A stretch of 60,652 nucleotides of DNA from an uncultured Eisenbergiella sp. (GCA_904392525.1 CAJFMW010000001.1:1-60652), one strand, 5' to 3'; positions 16,558 through 27,210 are shown, counted from the stretch's first letter. Made by a program: numbers and translations. Notes: generated from the letters alone by a model not told the origin.

Positions 16558-17334
16558 ATGATCCAGTTTGAAGCATCCAGTGGATTATGTAATCGGATGC
16601 GGGGGATTGCCTCTGCATATAATCTGGCAAAAAAATATCATACGGAACTGGAAATCATCTGGCAGTTAAATAAAGCATTGAACTGCAGATTTGAACAGTT
16701 ATTTGAAGTGCCGGAGGGAATTCGTATCAGAAATGTAAGAGTTAACCGACTTAGCAGGCGGATAAACAGAATTCTTTCAAAAAAGCTTAGCGATGTGGCA
16801 TTTGAGAACGTAACCGAGAAAAATTTGCCTGAGATAAAAGAAGCGATTAAAAAGAATCAGAAAGTATTTATAGCAACACCTCACCAGTTTGCGAATGTAG
16901 ACAGCTATAAAATATTTAAGCCTGTCGAAGAAATAATGAACAAAGCTGAGAAAATTATCCCGAAAGGTTCCCGATATGTCGGCTTTCATATCAGACGCGG
17001 TGATAATATCCGGTCAATTCAGATGTCTCCGACTGAATTGTTTATAGATAAAATGGATGAACTTTTAGACCAGGGAGTTAATACATTTTTTTTGTCAACA
17101 GACTCCAAAAGCGAAGAGGATAAATTAAAGAAAAGGTTTGAAGATCATATTATTACAACGGGAAATAAAGTCTTGAACAGGAAGAGTCAGCAGGGAATAA
17201 AAGATGCGTTGCTGGATTTGGTCTGTCTCAGCAGATCGGCAGAAATATATGGAAGCTATTGGTCTTCATTTTCAGAAACGGCGGCGTTATGGAACGGGGT
17301 CAGTAAACTGACTGTTCTGACAAATGAAAAGTAA
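16558..17334 (+). CDS. Fucosyltransferase-like glycosyltransferase
   Basis: SSGLCNRMRGIASAYNLAKKY ... YVGFHIRRGDNIRS ... GSYWSSFSETAALW. Confidence 0.65.
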   Translation: MIQFEASSGLCNRMRGIASAYNLAKKYHTELEIIWQLNKALNCRFEQLFEVPEGIRIRNVRVNRLSRRINRILSKKLSDVAFENVTEKNLPEIKEAIKKNQKVFIATPHQFANVDSYKIFKPVEEIMNKAEKIIPKGSRYVGFHIRRGDNIRSIQMSPTELFIDKMDELLDQGVNTFFLSTDSKSEEDKLKKRFEDHIITTGNKVLNRKSQQGIKDALLDLVCLSRSAEIYGSYWSSFSETAALWNGVSKLTVLTNEK

Positions 17335-17364
17335 GAATCAATACAGCAAAAAAGGAATATAATC

Positions 17365-18126
17365 ATGATCTATTTTGGAATACCGCTTCGCTCAAAAAAA
17401 GCATCAAACGATTGGGAGAATGTAACCAGAGTTTTCAACAGAACTCTGGAATCGGTTTACAGACAAACGGACCCGGAGTTCAGAATTTTTGTGGCCTGTC
17501 ATGATATCCCGGAACTATACGGGAAATACGACGGCAGGCTTGAGTTTCTTATCTCGGATCAGCCGGTTCCAAAGACAAAGGAAGAAATGATGCTTGACAA
17601 AGGCTGGAAGGTGTCAATGATCGCCGAAAAAATCAGGCTCCTCGGAGGAGGATATACTATGCTGGTTGATTCGGATGATATTGTGTCAAATCGTATTGCA
17701 GAATACGTAAATTCTCATCCTGGTCAGAATGGATTTGTTAGCAGATATGGATATATATATGAAGATGGTAGTTCTTTCATGAAAAAAATTCTGGCGCCTT
17801 ACAGAATATGCGGATCGTGTTCGATAGTAAATTATTCAGTGGAGGACCTTCCGGACAGACTTCCGGAGAATTTATGGGACGACAGCCTTAAAGAAAAATG
17901 GATTATCAGAAAATCGCATCGGTATATTCCAGGTTACTTAAAGGATATTGGAAGGCCATTGGCTGAGATTCCATTTCCGACGACGATTTATGTAAGAAAT
18001 ACAGGAGACAATCATTCGATGCTGGGCGGTTCGGATTTAAATGGAAAAAGAAAAATGGAATTGATGATGCGAAGAAAAATAAAATTGACCGGAAAAGCAG
18101 GATACGAATTCGGGTTTCTTCAATAA
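17365..18126 (+). CDS. Putative glycosyltransferase (GT-A/GT2-like)
   Basis: FNRTLESVYRQTDPEFRIFVACHD ... YTMLVDSDDIVSNRIAEYV (DxD-like). Confidence 0.65.
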   Translation: MIYFGIPLRSKKASNDWENVTRVFNRTLESVYRQTDPEFRIFVACHDIPELYGKYDGRLEFLISDQPVPKTKEEMMLDKGWKVSMIAEKIRLLGGGYTMLVDSDDIVSNRIAEYVNSHPGQNGFVSRYGYIYEDGSSFMKKILAPYRICGSCSIVNYSVEDLPDRLPENLWDDSLKEKWIIRKSHRYIPGYLKDIGRPLAEIPFPTTIYVRNTGDNHSMLGGSDLNGKRKMELMMRRKIKLTGKAGYEFGFLQ

Positions 18127-18274
18127 ATTCTTAAAGTGGGGACAATGCTTATTTCTCAACAGACGATAACCGGCCGGCGTTTATCAGAGAATAAACTGTT
18201 TAAAACAACACATTTCGTGGAAAGCTGAAAAATGAAAACATAAACTCCAATATCCACCAGAACGGGGGACGCGT

Positions 18275-19051
18275 ATGAGGCAACCATCCAGACCAGACCT
18301 TGACTTTCTCCTTCGGGACAGTATAGAAAATAATTTCCGCGGCTTCTGCATCCATTACCAGCCTCAGATCCGTACAAGCTCCAAAACCCTGTACGGGGCG
18401 GAAGCCCTGACAAGATGGAGCTGTGGAAAGTATGGCAGTGTGTGCCCGGATGAATTTATCCCTGTGCTGGAAGAAAATGGAAAAATTGTTGAGCTGGGGA
18501 AGTGGGTTTTCGGGGAAGCCGCGAAGCAATGCAAAAAGTGGTGTGCCCTTCAGCCGGATTTCCGGATGAGCGTTAATCTGTCGTGCCGGTATCTTGAAAA
18601 GGCAGATATGGAGTGGTTCGCGCAGGCTACGCTGCGGCGGCTCGGCCTTCCTGCAAAGAACATGATACTGGAACTGACGGAGTCCTGGCCTGTATCCGGC
18701 AGCCGGGTGAATGAAGAAACTGTTCTGAAGCTGCAGAAAACGGGGATAAGCCTTGCCATGGATGACTTCGGTTCCGGCTATTCCTCACTGCTGTCCCTGC
18801 AGAAATTTCCATTTCAGATGATAAAAATTGATAAGGCTTTTGTAAAAAGTACAACGCGGGACGATGAACAGGCCGCGTTTGTTCCTTCTCTTACGCAGCT
18901 TTGTCACAGCATAGGCCGTCAGGTCTGTCTGGAGGGAGTGGAAACGCGGGAGGAATATGAGGCTGTCAGGCAGCTGGGAATCGAAGTGATGCAGGGGTAC
19001 TATTTTGGCCGTCCGGTACCTGCGGAGGAATTTGAACAGCTTTATTTCTGA
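18275..19051 (+). CDS. EAL-domain c-di-GMP phosphodiesterase
   Basis: IHYQPQI, YGAEALTRW, NLSCRYL, ELTESW, MDDFGSGYSSL, IKIDKAF, LEGVET, QGYYFGRP. Confidence 0.9.
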   Translation: MRQPSRPDLDFLLRDSIENNFRGFCIHYQPQIRTSSKTLYGAEALTRWSCGKYGSVCPDEFIPVLEENGKIVELGKWVFGEAAKQCKKWCALQPDFRMSVNLSCRYLEKADMEWFAQATLRRLGLPAKNMILELTESWPVSGSRVNEETVLKLQKTGISLAMDDFGSGYSSLLSLQKFPFQMIKIDKAFVKSTTRDDEQAAFVPSLTQLCHSIGRQVCLEGVETREEYEAVRQLGIEVMQGYYFGRPVPAEEFEQLYF

Positions 19052-19226
19052 TATTTTGTATTCAGCGGTATACTGTTGTTGAACAATGAACAGCATACCG
19101 CTGAATTATGTATATTCTGTGTTTATTCTGTGTGCTTTCCGCCAAAAATCTTGAAAGCTTTACCGAATTTTGATATTATTCTATTAACAGACAGAAAATG
19201 GGCGGCCTGTTCTGCCCTCAGTATTT

Positions 19227-20756
19227 ATGGAGTTGGAACAGATGAAGGAGCAGTATATTCCAGCCAGACTTGAGCAGGATTTTTTGGAAGAAGCGGTGAG
19301 GGTGAATGGGGTTGTGATGACCGCTGTCAGTTTTTTCGCTGTCGCTGCGGAATTCTTTAATATGATGCGGGTTGTATTTCTTTCCAGGTCCGGGCTTCAG
19401 ACATTGAACAACCGGATTTATTTTTCGTTTTATCTGTTTTTGTTCATGGTATGCCTGGGATACCTTTTGGCTGACAGACTGCTGAAGCTGAAAATGAAGA
19501 TCAGATACGGTCTGACGCTGGCGGCGGGAAGCATTCTCCTGTTGTGGCAGACGCTGTTTAACATATATGATATAAACAGATCCGTTTCCCTTGGAAAAAT
19601 CATGGCGATCACACCGCTGGTGGCGTTTTCCGCGCTGGGCGTGATGAAGCCGTGGTATGCGGTATGCAATCTGGTGTTGAATTTCGCGCTGCTGATCCCT
19701 TATATGTTCGTGGCAGGAGGAAAGGATACTGGCGTTCTGTTTAACTATTCTCTGACGGCTGTGGTCTGTTTCGTCATTTATTTTGTCCGTTTTCACGACA
19801 TCCGTACGGAGCTTTTGCAGAAGCAGAAAATTGTGGATATCAGCAGGCAGTTAGAGGAATCCAGAAAGCAGTTCAGCCTCAGCAGCGAGCAGTATGCGCT
19901 GATTCTGCAGAGGGGCCATTTCATCGCCTTTGAATGGAATATTGCAGGAGGAGAGGTGCGGTTTTCCGGTGAGTGGGAAGAGGTGTTTGGAAAGGACAGT
20001 ATGATCCGGGACGCCGAAAAATTCATCCGGGAAAGCCGGTCTCTGAAGCGGCAGTATAAAACAGAGCTGTTGCTGTGCATGGAAAACCTCAGAAATGGAG
20101 AGCCCTATCAGAAGCGGGATCTCCTGCTTCCGGTGAAGGGCGGGGAGGAGCGCTGGTTTGAGCTGCATCTCATCCTGCAGACGGGCGGCGATGCGTCACC
20201 CAAAGTCGGAATCGGGATGCTTTTCGACATAATGGGTCAGAAGCAGCGCATTATGGAGCTGGAAAAGGAACTGCAGATGGATAATTTTACCAGGCTTCTC
20301 AATAAAACCGCGCTGGAAAGTTATGGAAGCAGAAAAATGGGCGAACTGCAGGCGGGAGAGTGTCTGTATATGCTCATGCTGGATATGGATAATTTTAAGC
20401 GGATTAACGACAGTTTCGGTCATCCGTGCGGTGATTACGTATTGGAAAAGGTGGCGGAGCTGATGCGGAATTCCGCTCCGGGGGGAGCGAGAGTGGGACG
20501 GCTTGGAGGCGACGAATTCGGTGTCATACTGGCTGCGCGCAGAAAGGATGAATTTGTGCGGTACGCGCAGAAGCTGGTTGAAGAAATTCGGGAAATCCAG
20601 TGGGAAGGAACAGATGTGGGAGCGAGGTGCAGCATCGGAATCTCAGCGCTCGGAGCGAAGGAGGGCAGCTGGATGAAGCTCTACGGCGATGCGGACAGGG
20701 CATTATATATGGCAAAACGGGCCGGAAAGGACTGCGTGCACTTTATAACGGGTTAA
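19227..20756 (+). CDS. Membrane-anchored PAS-like/GGDEF diguanylate cyclase
   Basis: N-terminal TM block; DNFTRLLNKTALE...RLGGDEFGVILA. Confidence 0.9.
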   Translation: MELEQMKEQYIPARLEQDFLEEAVRVNGVVMTAVSFFAVAAEFFNMMRVVFLSRSGLQTLNNRIYFSFYLFLFMVCLGYLLADRLLKLKMKIRYGLTLAAGSILLLWQTLFNIYDINRSVSLGKIMAITPLVAFSALGVMKPWYAVCNLVLNFALLIPYMFVAGGKDTGVLFNYSLTAVVCFVIYFVRFHDIRTELLQKQKIVDISRQLEESRKQFSLSSEQYALILQRGHFIAFEWNIAGGEVRFSGEWEEVFGKDSMIRDAEKFIRESRSLKRQYKTELLLCMENLRNGEPYQKRDLLLPVKGGEERWFELHLILQTGGDASPKVGIGMLFDIMGQKQRIMELEKELQMDNFTRLLNKTALESYGSRKMGELQAGECLYMLMLDMDNFKRINDSFGHPCGDYVLEKVAELMRNSAPGGARVGRLGGDEFGVILAARRKDEFVRYAQKLVEEIREIQWEGTDVGARCSIGISALGAKEGSWMKLYGDADRALYMAKRAGKDCVHFITG

Positions 20757-20760
20757 CATA

Positions 20761-23046
20761 ATGGAAAAAGCGAAAACAGGAAAAACATCCTTACAGAAAC
20801 GGTCGAGAAAGATTACGGCTGTTGCGGTTGTGGTCAGTGTGATTCTGCTGGCAGGCGGCAGCCTGATTCATGTTCTTCTTCAGGATATTCTTGAGAGCAC
20901 TACGGATTCCCGGATCAGGATGGCGGCGGCTGAGTACAAAAGTAATCTTCTCAGGCTGGTTGAAAACGATATTCAGATTTTGCAGACATTGGAAAGCTTC
21001 TGGGAAGAGCGTGATATTGTCGATGAAGAGGAGCTTGCGGGAAAGCTGCGTGAAGTTACGGAGAAAAATGATTTTCCCGGAATGGCATATTTCGGAAAGG
21101 ATGTCGGGATTCTGATAGCGGCAGGTAAGGAGAACGAGACCGGAGTATCCTATGAAACGCTGCCTGAGCCCATGCAGGAAGCATTGGCACGGGCAGGGGA
21201 GGGGGAAACCGCGATATCTGATATTTATGACAGCGAAAATATGGGGAGGGAAATTTTTGTCGTCTGTGTACCTGTAACGGTAGATGGGGAATTGCGTGGC
21301 GTGCTTGCCGCGGCGGATCTGGCTTCGCGCGTGGGAGAGCTTTTTTCCGAACAGTTCATTCCGAACGGCTACAGTTATGTGCATCTGATCGGAAATGATG
21401 GTATGTTCCGTGTCCGTTCCCGGGAAAGCAGTATTCCGGAGGATATGGAAGACATCTTCAGCAGTCCCAATCTGACTGACCGGGTGAAGGAAAGCATACG
21501 GGCTGTCATGGAAGAGGAAGAAAGCGGTATGTTCATGTTCCGGAGGGGCAACACGAGGTATAAGCTGTTTCTGGAACCGGTCGGGCTGAACGGCTGGTAT
21601 CTTCTCTGTGTAAACCCGTTGAAAGAAGTGGTGGGCTCCATCTACTGGATCATTACGGGAACGCAGGCTGTTTTTATTCTGATTCTGGCTTTCTGTCTTT
21701 TGGTAATTGTTTCCGGATTCAGACTGCTTCGAAATAACAACAGGCAGCTTATTCAGGCAGCCTATGTGGATCCGCTCACAGAAAGCTGTAATCTTCCGGG
21801 ATTTACAAAAAAGATGGAGGAGGCCTGCGGACGGAATGAGGAGTTCAGCGTGGCAGTGCTGAATATATATCAATTCAAATTTATCAATGAAATTTTCGGC
21901 AGACAACAGGCGGACCAGCTGCTTCGTTATATTGGAGGGCTGCTGGGAAAAGAGCTTGCACCGGAGGAATTTTACGGCAGAGCGACGGGAGATTTCTTTT
22001 ATCTTTTTCTGATGAGCACGGACCGGAGAGAAATAGAAGAAAGAATTCATAAAATTATGCGCAGAATCAAGGATGCGCCTTTCCTGCAGCGAAGCAGCTA
22101 TCACATACTGTTTTACTGCGGGGTGACAGGCACGCAGGGGCAGGAAAGAAACGGGGATCTGTCCTCCCGCATGATGACGCAGGTGATGTTCGCCCTGGAC
22201 AAGGCCGGAGAAACCCATCAGGACAATGTCTGGTTCTATGACATCCAGCTTCATGAAAAGGAAAAGCGGGAAAACTATATTGAAAGCCATATGCACCAGG
22301 CGCTGGAAAACGGGGAGTTCCGGCTGTACCTGCAGCCAAAGATAAACCTGAAAGATGGAAGCTTGGCCGGGGCAGAGGCGCTGGTGAGGTGGATTACTGA
22401 CGAGGGGAAGATGATGTTCCCTAACGATTTTATCCCTCTGTTTGAAAAGAACGGCTTCTGCACCAGGCTGGATATGTACGTGATGGAATGTGCCTGCCGC
22501 CACATCCATCATTGGATGGAGTGCGGGATCAGGCCGGTTCCCATTTCGGTGAATCAGTCCAGGCTTCTGTTTTATGAAGCGGATTATCCGGAAAGGCTGA
22601 AGGAGCTGGTTGACCGGTATGAGATTCCAGCAGGGCTGATTACACTGGAAATTCTGGAAGGGCTGGCAATCGGGAATGTGGAGGAAATGAACGAAAGGAT
22701 CAGTCTGCTTCAGAAAGCTGGATTTCGGATATCCATGGATGATTTCGGAGCCGGCTATTCTTCTCTGAATGTAATGGGGGCTTTGAAAATTGACGAGCTG
22801 AAGCTTGACAGGGCGTTTCTGATGGAGGTGTCGCAGGGAAATAACCTCCGGCAGAAGGCGGTCATGGAAATGGTGATTGCTCTGACGAGACGGCTGAGGA
22901 TTGCAACGGTTGCGGAGGGCGTGGAGACAAAAGAGGATGAGGCGCTGATCCGTGAGCTTGGCTGTGATGCAGGGCAGGGATATTACTACAGCAGGCCTGT
23001 AAGCGCAGAGGAATTTGATGGCAGATTTATCGGTGCAGGGCTGTAA
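20761..23046 (+). CDS. Cache-type sensor with degenerate GGDEF and EAL domain
   Basis: TM-extracellular-TM N-terminus; YGRATGDFFYLFL instead of GGDEF; AGAEALVRW, MDDFGAGYSSL, AEGVET, QGYYYSRP. Confidence 0.9.
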   Translation: MEKAKTGKTSLQKRSRKITAVAVVVSVILLAGGSLIHVLLQDILESTTDSRIRMAAAEYKSNLLRLVENDIQILQTLESFWEERDIVDEEELAGKLREVTEKNDFPGMAYFGKDVGILIAAGKENETGVSYETLPEPMQEALARAGEGETAISDIYDSENMGREIFVVCVPVTVDGELRGVLAAADLASRVGELFSEQFIPNGYSYVHLIGNDGMFRVRSRESSIPEDMEDIFSSPNLTDRVKESIRAVMEEEESGMFMFRRGNTRYKLFLEPVGLNGWYLLCVNPLKEVVGSIYWIITGTQAVFILILAFCLLVIVSGFRLLRNNNRQLIQAAYVDPLTESCNLPGFTKKMEEACGRNEEFSVAVLNIYQFKFINEIFGRQQADQLLRYIGGLLGKELAPEEFYGRATGDFFYLFLMSTDRREIEERIHKIMRRIKDAPFLQRSSYHILFYCGVTGTQGQERNGDLSSRMMTQVMFALDKAGETHQDNVWFYDIQLHEKEKRENYIESHMHQALENGEFRLYLQPKINLKDGSLAGAEALVRWITDEGKMMFPNDFIPLFEKNGFCTRLDMYVMECACRHIHHWMECGIRPVPISVNQSRLLFYEADYPERLKELVDRYEIPAGLITLEILEGLAIGNVEEMNERISLLQKAGFRISMDDFGAGYSSLNVMGALKIDELKLDRAFLMEVSQGNNLRQKAVMEMVIALTRRLRIATVAEGVETKEDEALIRELGCDAGQGYYYSRPVSAEEFDGRFIGAGL

Positions 23047-23060
23047 GCAGAAATGAGGGG

Positions 23061-25616
23061 ATGCGAAAGATGAAAAGAAATAAGAGGTCTTCGGGAAGGA
23101 TATCGCAGACATACCGGAAAGTCCGCCTGTATGTTATCATGTTTCTTTTCCTTCTTGTGCTGGGGCTGAACAGCTATGCGATTTTGCGCCGTGCTCTGCT
23201 CAAGAATGCCAAGCAGCTGGGCACATCTCTTGCAAGAAGCTATGCTGCTGAAGAGAGAAGTAATCTGACCGTGTATGAAACGCTGCTTTCCTTTGGAACG
23301 CTGAATCTGGACAGACTGGCGGAGGAAGAAGCATGGGAGGACGAGCGGAAGGAGCTTTGGATCCTGCAGTATTTCAAAAGGGTGCAGGCTGTCGTAGGAG
23401 ATGGCAGAGTGGATCCTTATGCGGTAATGAACGGAAAAATCATTGCGGCGAATCCGTGGGAAGGGGACAACAGCTATGATTATGCTCAGACGAACTGGTA
23501 CCGGATGGCGGAGGAAGCGGAAGGAGAGGTTATTTTTACGGATGTATATACCGATATAATTTATGACAGGCCGGTGATCACTGTAGCGCAGAAATGTGTG
23601 ACTGACGATATTGTCATTGCGTTTGATATTTTTCCGGAAAATTTTCAGTTTGAAGCCGGCGGCTTCTATCTGCCTCAAAATGCCTCCTTTTATCTGTGTG
23701 ATAAAAACGGGAGGATGATCTGGTATGATACAACCCTGACGGGATACCCGCAGGAGGAAATTCAGGCATATATAGACGGCCTGCTGGAAAGGGTGGAAAA
23801 CGGAGAGCTTGAAGATTATGACGCTTATGTGCGGTCCCCTGATAATGACCGCCGGGCGGTTTATTACTATGAGATGTCAAATGGGTGGCAGGTGATCCTC
23901 ACAGTTCCATATAATACGTTGTTGGGCGGACTTGGACAATTTACCACCGTTTTCTTTATTGTGATGATGATCTGCCTCCTTGCCATTGTACTGATCGCAT
24001 GGCGGGATATTCGTCTTAACGCGCAGATCGGCCGGACAAATGAAACCATTCGGGTGCTGGGAAATTCTTACTATGCCCTTTACCGGGTGGACTGCAGGAA
24101 TGAAACCTATGAAATGATCAAGGGGTCAGACTATGTCCGGAGCAGAATCCCGCAGAAGGGCAGATATGAACAGCTCAGAGAGGTGATGGGAGAGGTCATT
24201 GAAAAAGAGGCCTATAAAGAATTCATGGAAAGTTTTTCCCTGGAAAGTATTCAGAAGCTTGTAAAAAACCGGGTGAAAGATTTCGGCGGGGATTTCAGGC
24301 GGCTGTTCGGAGATACCTATCACTGGGTAAATATCCGTGTTCTTTTTGACGAGTCGCTGCTCCCGGAGGAAGCGGTGCTTTGTTTCAGGGAAGTGGACCA
24401 GGAAAAGAAACTTCAGTTTGAAGAGCGCAGACTGCTTGAAAATGCCCTTGAAAACGCGAGAAACAGTGAGAAAACGAAGCAGGCATTTTTCAGCAACATG
24501 TCCCATGATATGCGTACTCCATTAAACGCCGTCATAAGCCTTTCCGACCTGGCACGCACAAATATCGGGGACCAGGAAAAAGTGGCGGATTACCTGGAGA
24601 AGATCCGTTTTTCCAGCAGACAGCTTCTGGAGCTGGTCAACGATATTCTGGACATGTCCCGCCTGGAACAGGGAAAAATCGCATTGAATTATCAGGAATT
24701 TAATCTGCTGGAAAGCCTTGAAAGTATGACTGCAGCGTTTCGTGTGCAGGCCGAAAGGGAAGGAAAGCATTTTCAGACCGTCTTTGATATCCGAAGCAAA
24801 CGCATACTGGGAGACAGCTTCCGCATCAGCCAGATTCTGAATAATCTGCTTTCGAACGCCTTTAAGTTCACTTCGGAGGGTGATGAAATTTCGCTGCAGG
24901 TAAAGCAGTTCGAGAGCAGGGGGAGCGCGAAGTTCCAGTTTATCGTCAGGGATACGGGGCTGGGCATGTCCGAAGAGTTTCTGCCGCATCTTTTTGAACC
25001 CTATGCGCGGGAAACGCGGTTCACCGCGCAGCAGATCAGTGGTACCGGACTCGGCATGCCTATAGTCAAGAATCTGGTTACGCAGATGAGCGGTCAGATC
25101 AATGTGGAAAGCCGGCTGGGAGAGGGGACTGTCTTCACCGTAACCGTGCCCTTTGCGGCGGCGGAGGAGGATACAGTAAAGGGGAAGACTCCTGAGAAAA
25201 AGCCCGGCGATGCAGCGTTTTCCCTGAAGGGCAGGAAAGTGCTGCTTGCCGAAGACAACCTGATCAATATGGAAATTGCGACGGAGATCCTGACCATGCA
25301 CGGGGTGGAGGTGATTCAGGCGGAAAACGGCGTGAAGGCGGTGGAAGCCTTTCAGGCTTCGGCGCCCTTCTCCATTGATGCCATTCTGATGGATATGCAG
25401 ATGCCCGAAATGGATGGATGTGAAGCTGCAAGAAGGATACGTTCTCTGCGCAGACCTGATTCGGGGCTCCCGATCATAGCTGTCACGGCAAACGCTTTTG
25501 CAGAGGACATTGCGGAAACCTCAAAGGCGGGAATGGATGCGCATATTTCCAAGCCGATTGATTTCGGCATATTGTGCCGGACATTGGAAAAGCTGATATC
25601 GGAAAAGAGTCTCTGA
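23061..25616 (+). CDS. Cache-type hybrid histidine kinase (HisKA-HATPase-REC)
   Basis: FFSNMSHDMRTPLNAVI, LSNAFKFT, DTGLGM, GTGLGMPIVKNL; REC VLLAEDNLINMEIA...DAILMDMQMPEMDG. Confidence 0.93.
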   Translation: MRKMKRNKRSSGRISQTYRKVRLYVIMFLFLLVLGLNSYAILRRALLKNAKQLGTSLARSYAAEERSNLTVYETLLSFGTLNLDRLAEEEAWEDERKELWILQYFKRVQAVVGDGRVDPYAVMNGKIIAANPWEGDNSYDYAQTNWYRMAEEAEGEVIFTDVYTDIIYDRPVITVAQKCVTDDIVIAFDIFPENFQFEAGGFYLPQNASFYLCDKNGRMIWYDTTLTGYPQEEIQAYIDGLLERVENGELEDYDAYVRSPDNDRRAVYYYEMSNGWQVILTVPYNTLLGGLGQFTTVFFIVMMICLLAIVLIAWRDIRLNAQIGRTNETIRVLGNSYYALYRVDCRNETYEMIKGSDYVRSRIPQKGRYEQLREVMGEVIEKEAYKEFMESFSLESIQKLVKNRVKDFGGDFRRLFGDTYHWVNIRVLFDESLLPEEAVLCFREVDQEKKLQFEERRLLENALENARNSEKTKQAFFSNMSHDMRTPLNAVISLSDLARTNIGDQEKVADYLEKIRFSSRQLLELVNDILDMSRLEQGKIALNYQEFNLLESLESMTAAFRVQAEREGKHFQTVFDIRSKRILGDSFRISQILNNLLSNAFKFTSEGDEISLQVKQFESRGSAKFQFIVRDTGLGMSEEFLPHLFEPYARETRFTAQQISGTGLGMPIVKNLVTQMSGQINVESRLGEGTVFTVTVPFAAAEEDTVKGKTPEKKPGDAAFSLKGRKVLLAEDNLINMEIATEILTMHGVEVIQAENGVKAVEAFQASAPFSIDAILMDMQMPEMDGCEAARRIRSLRRPDSGLPIIAVTANAFAEDIAETSKAGMDAHISKPIDFGILCRTLEKLISEKSL

Positions 25617-25629
25617 AAGGAGAGAAGGG

Positions 25630-26712
25630 ATGGAAAACCGGGAAAATGGCGTCAGCATGGTTCCTCAGACGATGCTGATTGTGGACGATGATTTCATAAA
25701 CCGAAGTATCCTGGAAAATATTTTTTCCAGCTATTACCGGATTGAAGAGGCTGAGGACGGAGAAGAGGGACTGGACAAGATTCTGCGGAACCCGGAACGG
25801 CTCTGTGCGGTCCTTCTGGATGTGGTAATGCCCCGTATGAACGGAATTGAGGTGCTCAGACAGCTTCAGGAAAAGGGGTTGACGGAAAAAATCCCGGTTT
25901 TTCTGATTACTGCGGAGGCGAGCGACAGTGTGATGAAGGAAGGGTATCAGCTCGGTGTAATGGATGTGATCGGGAAACCGGTGGTTCCATACATAGTGCT
26001 GCGCCGCGTGCAGTCTGTCGTGGAGCTTTTCCGCGCAAGGGAGCGTCTGAGTAATGTTGTGGAGCTGCAGCAGTCGGAGCTTCTGGAAAAGGCGCGCAGG
26101 ATTGTGGAACTGAATCAGGGAATGATTGAGGCGCTCGCTGCCGCCATTGAATTCCGGGACGGGGAATCGGGAGAGCATGTCAGGCGGATCCATGACATCA
26201 CGAAATATATGCTTCTGAACACGGAAATGGGGAGAGGATTTTCTCAGGAAAGCGTTGAGAATATTGCGCTTGCCGCCATCATGCATGATGTGGGAAAAAT
26301 TGCCATTCCGGATGCGATTCTGAATAAACCCGGGAAGCTTACCCCGGAAGAATATGAGATCATGAAGACCCATACCGTTCAGGGCGAACGGCTTCTGGAA
26401 ACGATTCCGCAGCTTCGGGAAAGCGAGGCTTATTTTTACGCCTGTGATATTGCCCGACATCATCATGAGCGGTGGGACGGCAGAGGGTACCCGGACGGGC
26501 AGAAGGAGGATGAGATTTCCGTATGGGCGCAGGTCGTCTCGCTGGCGGATGTTTATGATGCGCTGACGAGCAAGAGGGTGTATAAAAATGCCTTCAGCGC
26601 GGAGCGGGCGCTGGAAATGATCTTAAACGGGGAGTGCGGTACGTTTAATCCCCGCCTGCTGGACTGTTTCATGCAGGTGGAGCCCCAAATCAGGAAAATG
26701 TATGAAGGTTAA
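25630..26712 (+). CDS. REC-HD-GYP response regulator (putative c-di-GMP phosphodiesterase)
   Basis: LIVDDDFINRSIL...LLDVVMPRMNG; MHDVGKIAIPD; HHHERWDGRGYPDG. Confidence 0.93.
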   Translation: MENRENGVSMVPQTMLIVDDDFINRSILENIFSSYYRIEEAEDGEEGLDKILRNPERLCAVLLDVVMPRMNGIEVLRQLQEKGLTEKIPVFLITAEASDSVMKEGYQLGVMDVIGKPVVPYIVLRRVQSVVELFRARERLSNVVELQQSELLEKARRIVELNQGMIEALAAAIEFRDGESGEHVRRIHDITKYMLLNTEMGRGFSQESVENIALAAIMHDVGKIAIPDAILNKPGKLTPEEYEIMKTHTVQGERLLETIPQLRESEAYFYACDIARHHHERWDGRGYPDGQKEDEISVWAQVVSLADVYDALTSKRVYKNAFSAERALEMILNGECGTFNPRLLDCFMQVEPQIRKMYEG

Positions 26713-26724
26713 AGGAGGATCTGG

Positions 26725-27075
26725 ATGGACAGCAGGATTCTGATGGATGCAGGAATTGACGCGGAGAGCGCGCTGAACCGTATGATGGGGAGCGAGGCCC
26801 TGCTGGAGAGGCTGTTTCGGAGGTTTCTGGAGGACGGAAATTTTTCTGCGCTTTCGGCGGCCATAGAGGCAGGAGACAGGGAAGGGGCGCTCACGGCTTC
26901 TCACACATTAAAGGGAATGTGCGGAAATCTTTCCATGGACAGGCTGTACAGCCTTTTTTCAGGGCAGGTAGATCTGATGCGTGCCGGAGACTGGGAGGAG
27001 GCTGTGAACCTGATGCCGCGGATCAGAGAGGCTTATGATGAAGCGGTTTCGGCGGTGAAGCGTTGTTTGGAGTAA
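26725..27075 (+). CDS. HPt-domain phosphotransfer protein
   Basis: ASHTLKGMCGNLSMDRLYSLFSGQVD; immediately downstream of the HK and REC-HD-GYP genes. Confidence 0.85.
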   Translation: MDSRILMDAGIDAESALNRMMGSEALLERLFRRFLEDGNFSALSAAIEAGDREGALTASHTLKGMCGNLSMDRLYSLFSGQVDLMRAGDWEEAVNLMPRIREAYDEAVSAVKRCLE

Positions 27076-27147
27076 GGCTTTCCTGCTAAATATTATCACT
27101 AACCGCTCTTGCTATGCGACAAAAAGTATGGTAATCTTTTTTTGCAA

Positions 27148-27163
27148 GTTAGTAATAACTAAC
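27148..27163. promoter_or_regulatory. Palindromic operator candidate GTTAG-N6-CTAAC upstream of DUF3793/flavodoxin
   Basis: GTTAGTAATAACTAAC; same architecture at 38560..38575. Confidence 0.6.
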
Positions 27164-27210
27164 TAAATCAGGCGGATGCTTCAATGTATCCGTAAACCGG
27201 AGGAACATCA

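Noticed and set aside
20791-23112. 773-aa minus-strand ORF opposite the GGDEF-EAL gene
   Set aside because: Antisense shadow ORF of a strongly supported coding gene; no domain signatures recognised and His/Gln/Pro-rich composition typical of reverse-frame translation.
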